Shown piece by piece: positions 8,642-18,227 of a DNA stretch of 64,000 nucleotides (the stretch's first letter is position 1; each line of letters starts with the position of its first letter). The DNA is from Chitinophaga sp. GbtcB8. Its GTDB lineage: Bacteria; Bacteroidota; Bacteroidia; Chitinophagales; Chitinophagaceae. The notes below the pieces were generated by a model that saw nothing but the letters and a program-made list of their open reading frames with translations, did not search any database and was not told the origin of the DNA. Location: positions 125,999 through 189,998 of the forward strand of contig NZ_JAGXJN010000008.1 of the NCBI RefSeq assembly GCF_019091455.1, read 5' to 3'. A program made the translations under genes and the position numbers.

Positions 8642-10666
8642 TTACCGTAGTAAAACGGTTACGCCCTTCTTGAATACTTTTTCGCCGGTGTCTTTGTTGG
8701 TGTAACTAAGCATCCAGGCATAGGTGCCTATAGGTTGCGGCCTTCCGGATACAGTACCATCCCACTTATGACGCCAGTCGTTGGTTTCAAAAATAAGCTG
8801 GCCAAGGCGGTTGAAAATGGAGAATTTGAGATTAATTGCTTTATAACCGTTCAGCGGGTACAGATAATCATTTGTACCATCGCCATTCGGGGTAAAACCT
8901 GTAGGTACATCAATATAACAGCTGGCCACGGCTTTAATGAGGTGATAAGCTGTATCAAAACAGTTCATGCTGCTTTGTGCAATAAGCAGCACATTATAAT
9001 CACGGTCTTCTTTTAACTGCGGATAACTTTGCGGCAAAGGATTCGTTGTTGTGGTAACAATGCCATTCCCAAACTCCCAGCGGTAGCCAATAATATTTTT
9101 GCCGGTGCTTTTGTTGGTAAAGGTTGTAGCATCCTGCGGGCATAGTATGTCGGCAGATGCGGTGAAATCTGCATGCAGCTCATTGTCCAATAAAATATCC
9201 TGTGAGCTGCTGTCGCTGCATACATCATTGGATACGGTTAGCTGAATGGTATGCGGGCCAAAAACATCATAAGATTTAATGGGGTTTTGCGCATTGCTGA
9301 AGGTATTGCCATCAGAGTTCCAGATCCATTTATTTACACTGTTGGCGCCATTGTGTGTTAATGCTACTGTATCATATTCACAATGCAGGCGCATGGTGTA
9401 GGTGAAATCCGCATTCACGGTATCGCTGGTATTAAAGGGAAGCGAGGTGCCTGCAGGTGTAGGCTTCCAGCATTCACTTAATAAGGTATTACCGTCACTG
9501 CCTGTTTTTAAGGTTACCTGGTAAGCGCCGCCCCGGTAAATAGGGCTGGCAAGCTGCAGGATAACAGTATCTGTAAGCCCGTTGTTGCAAACACCTGCGG
9601 CGCTTTGTATGTTAACGGCATTGCTGCCGCTGATGGTAAAATCACTGCCATTGGCTGCAATGGAGCTGCAGCGCACAGGATCGGATAATACCAGCTTTAC
9701 CTGCTGCGGTTTGCAGCTTACCGGTTCAATATGATCCAGGTAAGAGGGCATTTGCACATCTACCATAAAAGGAGTAACCGGTATGCCTGGACCGGTGGGG
9801 GCTGGATTGGAACAGTAATCCAGCAGCGAGTTACCATCTGTACCGTTCTTTAAGCTTATGCTGTAATTGCCGGGCGGTAAGGGCCCGCTGAGGGTTAATA
9901 TAATGGAGTCCATATCAAACCCATTCACATCACAATTTACACCTGTAGCCCCGGTAATGGTTACCCCTGCGCCGGTTAGTAAAAAGTCGCTGCCATTAGC
10001 GGCCAGGCTGTTGCATCGTACTTTTTTATTCAGCTTTACCCCAATACCCGGTACACCGCAATGATAACCTGCATGATCTATTTTCGTGATCTCGGGATCT
10101 GTAATGCTGGCGGTGCCGCCGTTAAAAGCAAGATCGTACCCGCTTTGTGAATCGGAAAAATGGCTGATGAGCAGCAGGTACTCATGTCCTCTTTGTATAA
10201 CAGGCATGGAGCTCCATAAGGGCTGGCCAAAACCGCCACACACCTCATGTGCAGCGCCTGCGCTGGATGCGCCGGTAATGCCATACTCGCCGGACCAGCC
10301 GGAAGCTACGAACAGCTGTTTGTTGGTGAACACCTCTCTTAAAGAGCGGTTGGTAACATCAAACAGCTGCCAGTCATAATCTTCTTCCAGGGTATGCGGG
10401 GTAATGGTAAAACCCAGGGTGCCGGTGGTGAAACAGGTAAATTTATACCAGAAAGGATTTTTATCAGTGTATGCATCCGGACAGTTAATACCAGGAACAG
10501 TTCTGCCGCCGCAGATAGGTACGGATGCCTGTGTAAAGGTTTTGGTACCGCACACCGGGAAAGCTGTTTCCGGAGTTTGCCCATTGGTTGTGCACAACAC
10601 TGTTTGCGCATATAAGGGCTCCGTAACGAACAATACCAGCAGCAGTGGCAGCAGAAAATATTTCAT
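8642..10666 (-). CDS. Secreted PKD-domain protein with T9SS type B sorting domain
   Basis: A 674-residue exported protein. Residues 1-20 are a signal peptide ending PLYAQ. The middle holds two related repeats of about 105 residues, each with a ...SLAANGSDF.. / ..SIAANGSDF.. motif and a ...GTDGNSLL / GSDGNTLL motif. Next comes at least one PKD-like domain (VNKWIWNSDGNTFSNAQNP; IGYRWEFGNGIVTT). The last 90 residues (DVPTGFTPNGDGTNDYLYP ... GKKGVTVLL-type end) are the gliding-motility-associated type B domain that routes proteins through the type IX secretion system. It is therefore likely surface-bound or secreted, in line with gldB and gldFG elsewhere in the window. Ligand or substrate is unknown. 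Confidence 0.88.
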   Translation of the reverse strand: MKYFLLPLLLVLFVTEPLYAQTVLCTTNGQTPETAFPVCGTKTFTQASVPICGGRTVPGINCPDAYTDKNPFWYKFTCFTTGTLGFTITPHTLEEDYDWQLFDVTNRSLREVFTNKQLFVASGWSGEYGITGASSAGAAHEVCGGFGQPLWSSMPVIQRGHEYLLLISHFSDSQSGYDLAFNGGTASITDPEITKIDHAGYHCGVPGIGVKLNKKVRCNSLAANGSDFLLTGAGVTITGATGVNCDVNGFDMDSIILTLSGPLPPGNYSISLKNGTDGNSLLDYCSNPAPTGPGIPVTPFMVDVQMPSYLDHIEPVSCKPQQVKLVLSDPVRCSSIAANGSDFTISGSNAVNIQSAAGVCNNGLTDTVILQLASPIYRGGAYQVTLKTGSDGNTLLSECWKPTPAGTSLPFNTSDTVNADFTYTMRLHCEYDTVALTHNGANSVNKWIWNSDGNTFSNAQNPIKSYDVFGPHTIQLTVSNDVCSDSSSQDILLDNELHADFTASADILCPQDATTFTNKSTGKNIIGYRWEFGNGIVTTTTNPLPQSYPQLKEDRDYNVLLIAQSSMNCFDTAYHLIKAVASCYIDVPTGFTPNGDGTNDYLYPLNGYKAINLKFSIFNRLGQLIFETNDWRHKWDGTVSGRPQPIGTYAWMLSYTNKDTGEKVFKKGVTVLLR

Positions 10667-10782
10667 TTGTATATCAGGTCAGATCAAGCGTTCAACGAGG
10701 TTTTAAAAATAAGGATAATTTCCGGGAGAATCCCTGTTATTTGCTAACGTTTGAGGGCGCACGTTAGTTACAAAAAAGAGGT

Positions 10783-10867
10783 GGAAATATGCAAATATGC
10801 AGGTGCACAGATGAAAGACATTCGTCTCAATTCATTTACACATTCACATATTTGCACATCTGCATAT
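10783..10867. repeat. TGCAGATGTGCA-family inverted repeat
   Basis: AAATATGCAAATATGCAGG on the left and the complement of that word set on the right (ATATTTGCACATCTGCATAT) can fold back on each other. It fills the spacer between two minus-strand genes and abuts the asparaginase stop codon. Related copies lie near 22085, 26340, 36095 and 53226. Confidence 0.6.
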
Positions 10868-11896
10868 TTAATCGGTAATGGGCGTTAGCTCGCCGCGCAG
10901 GGGTTGTTCTATCAGGCGTTTGGTGTCTTCCTGGGATAGCTCCTGGCCCAGTACGAACATCAGTTTTGTGATGGCTGCCTCAAACGTCATATCATGGCCG
11001 CTTATAACACCTATCTCTTTGAGGTACTGGCTGGTTTCATATTTACCCAGCTCCACGGAGCCGCCATCACACTGTGTAATATCTATTACAATGGCGCCTT
11101 TATCAATTACCTTTTTTAAACTTTCAATAAACCAGGGCTGCGTGTTTGCGTTACCGTTACCAAAGGTTTCCAGTATCACACCTTTAAGCCCGGGCACACT
11201 AAGCGTAGCTTCCACACACTTGCGGGTAATGCCGGGAAATACTTTCAGCACCGTTACATTATCATCCAGGTGTTTATGCACTTTCAGCGGCTGGTGCGGG
11301 TGGGGTAATACGGATTCCCTTTTATATTTAATATCAATGCCTGCTTCGGCCAGGGGCGGATAGTTCATGGAATAGAACGCCTCAAACTTTTCCGCGTTAT
11401 ATTTTTTGGAGCGGTTGCCGCGGAACAGGGAAAAGTCGAAGTAAATACATACCTCCGGTACCATCACATGCCCGTTTTGCCGGGTAGCGGCAATTTCCAT
11501 GGCAGTAATAATATTTTCCTTGGCATCCGTACGGATCTTACCAATAGGCAGCTGGGAGCCGGTAAGTATTACGGGTTTGGAAAGGTTTTCCAGCATAAAG
11601 CTGAGGGCCGATGCAGTAAAGGCCATGGTATCGGAACCATGCAGGATCACAAAACCATCATAGCGGTCATACCGGTCTTCTATAATGCTGGCCAGCTCCA
11701 CCCATATTTCCGGGTGCATGTCGGATGAGTCAATGGGCGGGTTAAAGGTGTACACGTAAAAATCGATCCCCATCCGGTATAGTTCCGGTAAATTATTACG
11801 GATCTCATTAAAACCTATCGGGCGCAATGCTTTCGTCTTTTCGTCGAAGATCATGCCTACCGTGCCGCCCGTGTAAATAATCAGGATTTTACTCAT
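10868..11896 (-). CDS. ansA: Type I L-asparaginase
   Basis: A 342-residue cytoplasmic asparaginase that hydrolyses L-asparagine to aspartate and ammonia. Both catalytic threonines are visible: one in the N-terminal IYTGGTVGM loop and one in LHGSDTMAFTASALS. The length and absence of a signal peptide fit the cytoplasmic type I enzyme rather than the periplasmic type II. The tatD gene lies 42 bases upstream on the same strand, so the two may share a transcript. Confidence 0.93.
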   Translation of the reverse strand: MSKILIIYTGGTVGMIFDEKTKALRPIGFNEIRNNLPELYRMGIDFYVYTFNPPIDSSDMHPEIWVELASIIEDRYDRYDGFVILHGSDTMAFTASALSFMLENLSKPVILTGSQLPIGKIRTDAKENIITAMEIAATRQNGHVMVPEVCIYFDFSLFRGNRSKKYNAEKFEAFYSMNYPPLAEAGIDIKYKRESVLPHPHQPLKVHKHLDDNVTVLKVFPGITRKCVEATLSVPGLKGVILETFGNGNANTQPWFIESLKKVIDKGAIVIDITQCDGGSVELGKYETSQYLKEIGVISGHDMTFEAAITKLMFVLGQELSQEDTKRLIEQPLRGELTPITD

Positions 11897-11938
11897 CTCG
11901 AAACACCTAAAATTGCCGCAAAGGTATCCACTTATATA

Positions 11939-12709
11939 TTAAATGGATTTGAATAATTTATGGGCATTGCTGCTTGTTATAGCAGCCACTTCCTCAATTT
12001 TTAGATGTTTTACATCCGCTACCATTTGCCCTATGAGGGGAATATAGGCGCTTTCGTTCCGTTTGCCCCGGTAGGGCACCGGCGCTAGGTAAGGAGCATC
12101 TGTTTCCATTACAATGTGCTGCAGGTCAATTTGTTCTACTATTTTGTCCAGGCCGGATTTCTTGAAGGTCACCACCCCGCCTATGCCCAGGTAAAAGCCC
12201 AGGTCTATGACCTCCCTGGCCTCTTCCAGTGTGCCGGAAAAGCAGTGGAATACCCCGCTTAAGCCGCCATCCTGCAAGGCTTTAACATCATCAATACACT
12301 CGCGGGTGCTTTCCCGGCTGTGGATCACTACCGGCAGCCGGTAGGCTTTGGCCATTTCCAGCTGCTCCCGGAAGGCCTGGTGCTGCTGGGCGGTAAAGGT
12401 TTTATCCCAGTAAAAATCCAGCCCTATCTCGCCTACGGCTATGAAAGGCCGTTTTTCCAGCCACTCCTGCACCCAGGCCATTTCGGCTTTTACATTTTCC
12501 GTTACATAACAGGGGTGCAGTCCCATCATGGCAAAACATTGCCCCGGGTATCGGGCTTCCAGGTCCAGCATGCCGGGAATGGAAGCTTCGTCTATATTGG
12601 GTAACAGCATTTTATACACCCCGGCTTCCAGGGAGCGGGTTATCATGGCTTCCCGGTCCTGGGCAAATTCCTTACTGTATAAATGGGCGTGCGTATCTAT
12701 CCACTGCAT
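11939..12709 (-). CDS. tatD: TatD-family metal-dependent hydrolase
   Basis: A 256-residue amidohydrolase-fold protein. Metal ligands are visible as the N-terminal THAHL motif, Glu in VGEIGLDFYWD, His in PVVIHSR and GVFHCFSG, and Asp in METDAPYLAP. TatD relatives act as 3'-5' DNA exonucleases or DNA-repair nucleases. It sits upstream of ansA. The 119-base AT-rich region on its 5' side is shared with the divergent lipoprotein gene. Confidence 0.9.
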   Translation of the reverse strand: MQWIDTHAHLYSKEFAQDREAMITRSLEAGVYKMLLPNIDEASIPGMLDLEARYPGQCFAMMGLHPCYVTENVKAEMAWVQEWLEKRPFIAVGEIGLDFYWDKTFTAQQHQAFREQLEMAKAYRLPVVIHSRESTRECIDDVKALQDGGLSGVFHCFSGTLEEAREVIDLGFYLGIGGVVTFKKSGLDKIVEQIDLQHIVMETDAPYLAPVPYRGKRNESAYIPLIGQMVADVKHLKIEEVAAITSSNAHKLFKSI

Positions 12710-12828
12710 AACGTATAATTAACAAATGATATATTAATATTAAGTAGGAAATAATTAAATTTGTTATATTTTTAATATCTGATTAAACCTCGGCACAAAG
12801 TTAAAGTCCTAAAAAAAACTATCCTATC

Positions 12829-13704
12829 ATGAAAAATTTTTGTTTTAACCGCATCTTAGCCGCTGTGTTGATACTGCTAGCTACTGCTACGATCTTCTTT
12901 GCGTGTAGCAAGAGCACTGAAGCAACACCCGATACCAACGCAAACGATAACAAAGCCCTGGCTGCAGCCTCTTACGAAGCCCAGGCAAGCACCCTGTACG
13001 ACGATCTTTTTGATGTGACTTTAGCTGTTGGTGATGAGCAGGGCCTTAACACCAGTGGCCGTAAGGCAACCAGTACACCCGGCCAGTTTAAGCTGGGAGC
13101 TTGTTATAAATTTGACATTGATGACGTTACTATAGATAAATGGCCTAAAACCCTGACCCTGGACTTTGGTACCGGTTGTACAGGTACAGACGGCCGCGTA
13201 CGTGCCGGTAAAGTGATCATCACTATCAGCAATTACATTATGAAGCCGGGTGCCATCATTAATATTACCCTGGATGGTTATTCAGTGAACCTGGTACAGC
13301 TGCAAGGTACAAAGGTGATCACCAACCAAAGCAGCGGCACTACCTTTAAATACAGCACCAAAGTGACCGACGGCGTTATTAAGCTGGATACCCTGACCTT
13401 TGGCTATAGCTGCGAAAAAGTTATTACCCAGGTAGAAGGCGGCAACACACCGTTTGTAACTGAAGACGATTCTTACAGCGGTACCGGTACTGCCAGCTTG
13501 ACTTACCCTGGTGGCACTGTTGTTACCTACACTACCAAAGAGCCGCTGATCAAAGCTTTGAAATGCGCCTGGATAGGTAAAGGTAAAGCTGATGTTACTT
13601 TTGACCAGGTAACTGCTACCATTGATTATGGCGCCGGCATCTGCGATGATTCCGCTACCGTAAACATTGGCGATAAAGTGAAAGGCATAATATTGCCGAG
13701 ATAA
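12829..13704 (+). CDS. Lipoprotein of unknown function
   Basis: A 291-residue predicted lipoprotein. A hydrophobic leader (ILAAVLILLATATIFFACSKS) ends at a lipobox cysteine near residue 26, so it is probably anchored in a membrane. The mature part is rich in Gly, Thr and Asp and has few cysteines (four or five), suggesting a beta-rich fold. I do not recognise a domain. It is transcribed divergently from tatD. A strong hairpin (13851-13907) lies about 150 bases downstream. Confidence 0.75.
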   Translation: MKNFCFNRILAAVLILLATATIFFACSKSTEATPDTNANDNKALAAASYEAQASTLYDDLFDVTLAVGDEQGLNTSGRKATSTPGQFKLGACYKFDIDDVTIDKWPKTLTLDFGTGCTGTDGRVRAGKVIITISNYIMKPGAIINITLDGYSVNLVQLQGTKVITNQSSGTTFKYSTKVTDGVIKLDTLTFGYSCEKVITQVEGGNTPFVTEDDSYSGTGTASLTYPGGTVVTYTTKEPLIKALKCAWIGKGKADVTFDQVTATIDYGAGICDDSATVNIGDKVKGIILPR

Positions 13705-13711
13705 TGAATTC

Positions 13712-13797
13712 AATTACGAATTGTAATTACGAATTACGAAATGCGAAGCATTCACGAATGCCATTGAAAATAAATTATGATATGAGTAATTGGAATG
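13712..13797 (+). repeat. AATTACG-family repeat, variant copy with a replaced core
   Basis: Both ends match the element at 20450-20552 (AATTACGAATTG at left; GCCATTGAAA, then ATGATATGAGTAATT, at right). The GC-rich core of the other copies is missing, replaced by ACGAATTACGAAATGCGAAG. It is in opposite orientation to the copy at 13954-14057, so the two form a large inverted pair around the hairpin at 13851-13907. Confidence 0.65.
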
Positions 13798-13850
13798 CAG
13801 CAGAGATTGAGAAGGGATTGATTTGTAATTAACAATAAAATAGTTCAATA

Positions 13851-13907
13851 AAAAGCAGAAGGTTTGAAGTTAAAGGCAATTATGCCCGCTTCAAACCTTC
13901 CGCTTTT
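13851..13907. terminator. Long hairpin, probable bidirectional terminator
   Basis: AAAAGCAGAAGGTTTGAAG pairs with CTTCAAACCTTCCGCTTTT (18 of 19 positions) around a 19-base loop. T-rich ends lie on both strands, more strongly on the minus strand. It lies between the convergent lipoprotein and deacetylase genes. Confidence 0.65.
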
Positions 13908-13953
13908 GTATTCTGAATACTACGAATTACTATTGATATGAAGTAATTCCAAT

Positions 13954-14057
13954 CATTCGTAATTACTCATATCATAATTACTTTCAATGGCATTCTCCGC
14001 TTGGCGGGGCAGGCTGTGTGCCGCTTTGGGCGGGATGGTAATTGACAATTCGTAATT
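13954..14057 (-). repeat. AATTACG-family dispersed repeat, full copy A
   Basis: Read on the minus strand, this 104-bp segment matches 20450-20552 at all but about six positions, one a single-base indel. It has AATTACGAATTGTCAATTAC at one end, ATATGAGTAATTACGAATG at the other, and a core with a CCCCGC-CAA-GCGGAG hairpin. It ends four bases before the deacetylase stop codon. Confidence 0.85.
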
Positions 14058-14061
14058 CCTT

Positions 14062-14694
14062 CTACTTCCCCAGCGGAATCGCTTCCATGCCCCATTGCTG
14101 TTTTTTACAGAACTCCAGCACACGGGGAAGGGCATACGAAAGCCGGTCCCAGGCTTTGGTGCTGTCATGAAATACAACAATAGAGCCCGGCTTGGTTTTA
14201 AACACTACATTCTGCACACAGGCCTCTCCATTAATGGCTGTATCAAAATCCCCGCTTAACACATCCCACATAATTACCTGCGCCTGCGGGATCTTATTTT
14301 TCAATGCTTTTATCTGGAAAGGGGTAATGCGCCCATAAGGCGGGCGGAACAAAGGTGAATCAATGTACTGCCGGGCTTCCAGAATATTCTGGATATAAGT
14401 ATCTGTACCGGTTTTCCAGCCATTGAGGTGCTGGTGGGTATGGTTGCCCACGGTGTGCCCCTCTTCCAGCAGCTGCTGATAAATTTGCGGATACTCCTTT
14501 ACGTTCTTGCCTATGCAAAAAAAGGTGCCTTTGGCATTGTACTTCTTTAGCTGTTCCAGCACAAAAGGCGTGGCCTGCGGATGCGGGCCATCATCAAAAG
14601 TAAGGTACACCGCTTGTTTGGCCGGTGAAAGGTGCCAGGTGCAGCTCCTATACAGGGCTTTCAGGATGCCGGGCGTTTTGGTCAGGTAGAACAT
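14062..14694 (-). CDS. Polysaccharide deacetylase (NodB family)
   Basis: A carbohydrate esterase family 4 enzyme of 210 residues that removes N- or O-acetyl groups from polysaccharides such as peptidoglycan or chitin oligomers. The NodB motifs are visible: TFDDGPHP, HTHQH (two metal histidines) and RPPYGR, then MWDVLSGDFD and VFHDS. I place the start at the ATG read from 14694 (MFYLTKTPG) because an upstream in-frame ATG at 14721 would begin inside a repeat hairpin. The N-terminal hydrophobic stretch is weak, so location is unclear. It is transcribed divergently from gltX. Confidence 0.9.
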   Translation of the reverse strand: MFYLTKTPGILKALYRSCTWHLSPAKQAVYLTFDDGPHPQATPFVLEQLKKYNAKGTFFCIGKNVKEYPQIYQQLLEEGHTVGNHTHQHLNGWKTGTDTYIQNILEARQYIDSPLFRPPYGRITPFQIKALKNKIPQAQVIMWDVLSGDFDTAINGEACVQNVVFKTKPGSIVVFHDSTKAWDRLSYALPRVLEFCKKQQWGMEAIPLGK

Positions 14695-14717
14695 ACAGTT
14701 GTAGTTTGCAGCCAGTG

Positions 14718-14814
14718 GCAAGTTAAGGATTAGTTGGCAGTTGCAAGTGGATAGTCAGAAGCAAGTTAGTTATTAGTGGGCCCACTAAAGACTGCCAACT
14801 AATTATTAACTTGC
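14718..14814. repeat. Large inverted repeat ending four bases before gltX
   Basis: The left arm 14718-14741 (GCAAGTTAAGGATTAGTTGG...) matches the complement of the right arm 14791-14814 at 22 of 24 positions. The loop contains further related words and the palindrome AGTGGGCCCACT. The right arm ends just before the gltX ATG. It lies in a divergent promoter region, so it is not a terminator for either flanking gene. Confidence 0.75.
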
Positions 14815-14818
14815 GCCT

Positions 14819-16351
14819 ATGGAACACCAAAAAGTAAGAGTACGTTTTGCCCCCAGCCCTACCGGTGGCCTGCACCTGGGTGGGGTGCGCACGGTTTTAT
14901 TCAATTCTGTGTTTGCCAGGAAACATAAAGGCGACTTTGTGCTGCGTATAGAAGATACAGACCAGACCCGTTATGTGGAAGGTGCAGAAGAATATATTCT
15001 GGAATGCCTGCGCTGGTGTGGTTTAAATGCTGATGAAGGACCGCATGTGGGCGGCCCTTATGGGCCCTACCGGCAAAGCGAACGTAAAGCGCAGTACCGC
15101 CAGTATGCTGAGCAGCTGGTGAAAGACGGTTATGCCTATTACGCGTTTGACACACCGGAAGAGCTGGATGAAATGCGTACCCGCCTGAAAACGGAAGAGA
15201 ATCCATCCCCGCAATATAATCACATTGTACGCACGCATATGCGCAACTCCCTGCGCCTGCTGCCGGAAGAAACTGCTGCTTTATTAGCGTCCGGTACCCC
15301 GCATGTGATCCGCATTAAAATGCCCGCCAATGAAGAAATATCTTTTACAGATATGATCCGCGGCGACGTACATTTTAATACCGGCACCGTAGATGATAAA
15401 GTGCTGCTGAAAGCAGACGGTATGCCTACCTATCACCTGGCCGTGGTGGTGGATGATTATTTAATGAAGATCAGCCATGCATTCCGTGGAGAAGAATGGC
15501 TGCCCTCCGCCCCTGTGCATATTATGCTGTGGCGTTACCTGGGCTGGCAGAACCATATGCCGCAATGGGCGCACCTGCCGCTGATCTTACGCCCGGATGG
15601 GAATGGTAAGCTCAGCAAACGGGATGGCGATCGTTTAGGCTTCCCCGTATATGCCATGAACTGGAAGGATCCCCGCAGCGGTGATTTTACCAAAGGTTTC
15701 CGCGAAATGGGTTACCTGCCGGAAGCATTTGTGAATATGCTGGCTATGCTGGGCTGGAATGATGGTACGGAACAGGAATTGTTCACTATAGACGAGCTGA
15801 TAGAAAAGTTCTCTATGGAACGCGTACACCATGCCGGCGCCAAATTCAATATTGAAAAGGCCAACTGGTTCAACCATCAGTATATTGTAAAGGCCGGTAA
15901 CCAGCGCCTGGCGCAGCTGTTTATGCCCGTTCTGAAGGAGAAAGGTGTACAGGCTTCTGAAGAATATGTAGCTATCATTGCAGGATTGGTAAAAGAGCGC
16001 TGCAACCTGGTCAATGAAATATGGGATCATGGTTTCTTCTTTTTCCAGCAGCCGGAGAATTATGACCTTAGCCCCGTAAAACCCAAGTGGAATGCGGATA
16101 AACGCCAGTTCTTCCTGGACTGGGCTTCTGTGCTGGAAACCCTGTCTGATTTTTCTTTACATTCTGTAGAGGAAAGTTTTAAACAGCTGGCCACTTCCAT
16201 GAATATTAAAGTAGGAGAGCTGCAGCTGCCTTTCCGCATTATGCTGTGCGGTGGTAAGTTTGGGCCGCCGGTATTTAATATTGCTGAAACATTGGGCAAA
16301 CATGAAACCATTGCAAGGATCATGAAGGCGCTGACATTACTGGATGCTTAA
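14819..16351 (+). CDS. gltX: Glutamyl-tRNA synthetase
   Basis: A 510-residue class I aminoacyl-tRNA synthetase that charges tRNA-Glu. The HIGH-type motif SPTGGLHLGGVR is at residues 12-23, and the KMSKS-type motif appears as KLSKRDG near residue 263. Length is normal for the family. It is convergent with glnS and shares a terminator with it. Because a separate GlnRS is present next door, this enzyme need not charge tRNA-Gln (inference). Confidence 0.97.
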   Translation: MEHQKVRVRFAPSPTGGLHLGGVRTVLFNSVFARKHKGDFVLRIEDTDQTRYVEGAEEYILECLRWCGLNADEGPHVGGPYGPYRQSERKAQYRQYAEQLVKDGYAYYAFDTPEELDEMRTRLKTEENPSPQYNHIVRTHMRNSLRLLPEETAALLASGTPHVIRIKMPANEEISFTDMIRGDVHFNTGTVDDKVLLKADGMPTYHLAVVVDDYLMKISHAFRGEEWLPSAPVHIMLWRYLGWQNHMPQWAHLPLILRPDGNGKLSKRDGDRLGFPVYAMNWKDPRSGDFTKGFREMGYLPEAFVNMLAMLGWNDGTEQELFTIDELIEKFSMERVHHAGAKFNIEKANWFNHQYIVKAGNQRLAQLFMPVLKEKGVQASEEYVAIIAGLVKERCNLVNEIWDHGFFFFQQPENYDLSPVKPKWNADKRQFFLDWASVLETLSDFSLHSVEESFKQLATSMNIKVGELQLPFRIMLCGGKFGPPVFNIAETLGKHETIARIMKALTLLDA

Positions 16352-16392
16352 AGTGTGCACCCTTAAAGGCGTGGCGCACATCTCAAATAAAA

Positions 16393-16425
16393 AAACGCTC
16401 CGAAGGTATTACCTCCGGAGCGTTT
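16393..16425. terminator. Bidirectional terminator between gltX and glnS
   Basis: AAACGCTCCGAAGG pairs with CCTCCGGAGCGTTT with one mismatch around a 5-base loop. An A-run precedes it and a T-rich tail follows, so it works for both convergent genes. Confidence 0.85.
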
Positions 16426-16436
16426 CATTTATAAAA

Positions 16437-18110
16437 CTATTCCTTAACCTTTTTGGCTTCCTTGGCCCAGGTATCCTTCAAGGTTACTGTGCGGTTCAGC
16501 ACCAGCTTTTCAGGCGTGGTATCCGGATCTACGCAGAAATAACCTTTGCGCAGGAACTGGAAACGGTCGCCGGGTTTGGCGCTGGCCAGCGCTGGCTCTA
16601 TCAGCGCATTCTCCACAACCTGTAAAGAATCCGGGTTAATGTAAGATTTAAAATCACCATCCTCGTTGTTCGGATCATCTACTTTAAACAGGCGGTCGTA
16701 CAGGCGCACTTCTGCTTTGGCGGCATGCGCTGCGCTTACCCAGTGAATGGTGCCTTTTACGGTAAGGCCGCTGCTATCGCCACCACTGCGGCTTTCCGGC
16801 AGGTAAGAGCAGTAGACGGTGGTAATATTGCCATCCGCATCCTTATCAAAGCTATCACATTTGATGATGTAGGCATACTTCAGGCGTACCATATTGCCGG
16901 GTCCCAGGCGGAAGAATTTCTTGGGAGGATCCTCCATAAAATCATCCCGCTCTATGTACAGCGTATTGCTGAAAGGAAGGGTGCGGGTACCGGCGCTTTC
17001 ATCTTCCGGGTTATTCTCTGCCTGCAGCTCTTCTACCTGTCCTTCCGGGTAGTTGGTGATCACCAGCTTCAGGGGATCAGTTACTACCATTACTCGGTTG
17101 GCAGTACGGTTCAGCTCTTCGCGGATGAAGTATTCCAGCAGGCTTACTTCGATCAGGTTATCCCGTTTCTGGATACCTATACGGTCGCAGAAGGTGCGGA
17201 TGCTGGCCGGTGTAAAACCACGGCGGCGCAGGGCGCTGATGGTAGGCATGCGGGGATCGTCCCAGCCGCGAACAAAACCATCTTTTACCAGCTGCTTCAG
17301 TTTTCGTTTGCTCATCACCGTATAGTTCAGGTTCAGGCGGGCAAACTCATACTGATGGGAAGGGAAGATCTCCAGCTTCTCAATAAACCAGTCGTACAGC
17401 GGGCGATGCGGTATAAACTCCAGCGTACATACGGAGTGGGTAATATGTTCTATGCTATCGCTTTGGCCGTGCGCAAAATCGTACATGGGATAACGGCACC
17501 ATTTATCGCCGGTACGGTGGTGATGTGCATGTTTAATGCGGTCCATAATAGGGTCGCGCATGTGCATGTTGGGCGATGCCATATCTACTTTGGCCCGCAG
17601 CACTTTGGCGCCGTCCTTGAACTCACCGTTCTTCATTTTTTCAAACAGCTGCAGGTTCTCTTCCACGCTGCGGCTACGGTAAGGGCTATCTTTTCCCGGT
17701 TCAGTAGGCGTGCCTTTCATGGCCGCTATTTCCTCCGCAGTAGAATCGTCCACATAAGCCAGCCCTTTTTTAATGAGGGCTACTGCAAAATTGTATATCT
17801 GGTCAAAATAGTCGGATGCATACAGTTCGTTGGCCCATTCAAACCCCAGCCATTTAATGTCGGCCTTAATGGAATCCACGTATTCCGTATCTTCTGTTAC
17901 CGGGTTGGTATCGTCAAAACGCAGGTTGGTTTGCCCGTTGTATTTCTGGGCCAGCCCAAAGTTGAGACATATAGATTTGGCGTGCCCAATGTGCAGGTAC
18001 CCATTGGGTTCCGGCGGGAAACGGGTATGCACCCGGCCGCCATTAGCGCCTTTTGCGAGATCTTCTTCTATGATCTGTTCTAAAAAGTTGAGAGATCTTT
18101 CTTCACTCAT
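16437..18110 (-). CDS. glnS: Glutaminyl-tRNA synthetase
   Basis: A 557-residue class I synthetase that attaches glutamine directly to tRNA-Gln. The signature [15 protein letters not shown] is at about residue 31, and the KMSKS loop appears as [11 protein letters not shown] near residue 265. The anticodon-binding C-terminal beta-barrels occupy roughly the last 220 residues. Most Bacteroidetes carry this eukaryote-like enzyme. It is divergent from the B12-binding subunit gene. Confidence 0.97.
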   Translation of the reverse strand: MSEERSLNFLEQIIEEDLAKGANGGRVHTRFPPEPNGYLHIGHAKSICLNFGLAQKYNGQTNLRFDDTNPVTEDTEYVDSIKADIKWLGFEWANELYASDYFDQIYNFAVALIKKGLAYVDDSTAEEIAAMKGTPTEPGKDSPYRSRSVEENLQLFEKMKNGEFKDGAKVLRAKVDMASPNMHMRDPIMDRIKHAHHHRTGDKWCRYPMYDFAHGQSDSIEHITHSVCTLEFIPHRPLYDWFIEKLEIFPSHQYEFARLNLNYTVMSKRKLKQLVKDGFVRGWDDPRMPTISALRRRGFTPASIRTFCDRIGIQKRDNLIEVSLLEYFIREELNRTANRVMVVTDPLKLVITNYPEGQVEELQAENNPEDESAGTRTLPFSNTLYIERDDFMEDPPKKFFRLGPGNMVRLKYAYIIKCDSFDKDADGNITTVYCSYLPESRSGGDSSGLTVKGTIHWVSAAHAAKAEVRLYDRLFKVDDPNNEDGDFKSYINPDSLQVVENALIEPALASAKPGDRFQFLRKGYFCVDPDTTPEKLVLNRTVTLKDTWAKEAKKVKE

Positions 18111-18160
18111 ATTAAACCGGTTGTAATTTTACGGATAGCAAAGGTAAGCAAAATTGGCCC

Positions 18161-18182
18161 ATGGTCCATGGACGTGGACCAT
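18161..18182. repeat. ATGGTCCA-family palindrome
   Basis: ATGGTCCA and TGGACCAT are separated by six bases. It lies in the divergent spacer between glnS and the B12-binding gene. A longer perfect version is at 31024-31041. Confidence 0.6.
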
Positions 18183-18227
18183 CATCCAAAAAACACTACA
18201 TTTACCCCTCAATATCTTATACACCAA

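Noticed and set aside
14695..14721. An upstream start for the polysaccharide deacetylase
   Set aside because: It would place codons in the inverted repeat and gives no family match; the ATG at 14694 fits the homologous N-terminus better.
16725..18083. A 452-codon plus-strand frame opposite glnS
   Set aside because: It lies wholly antisense to a clear glutaminyl-tRNA synthetase gene, has no recognisable domain and its composition follows the codon pattern of glnS read backward.
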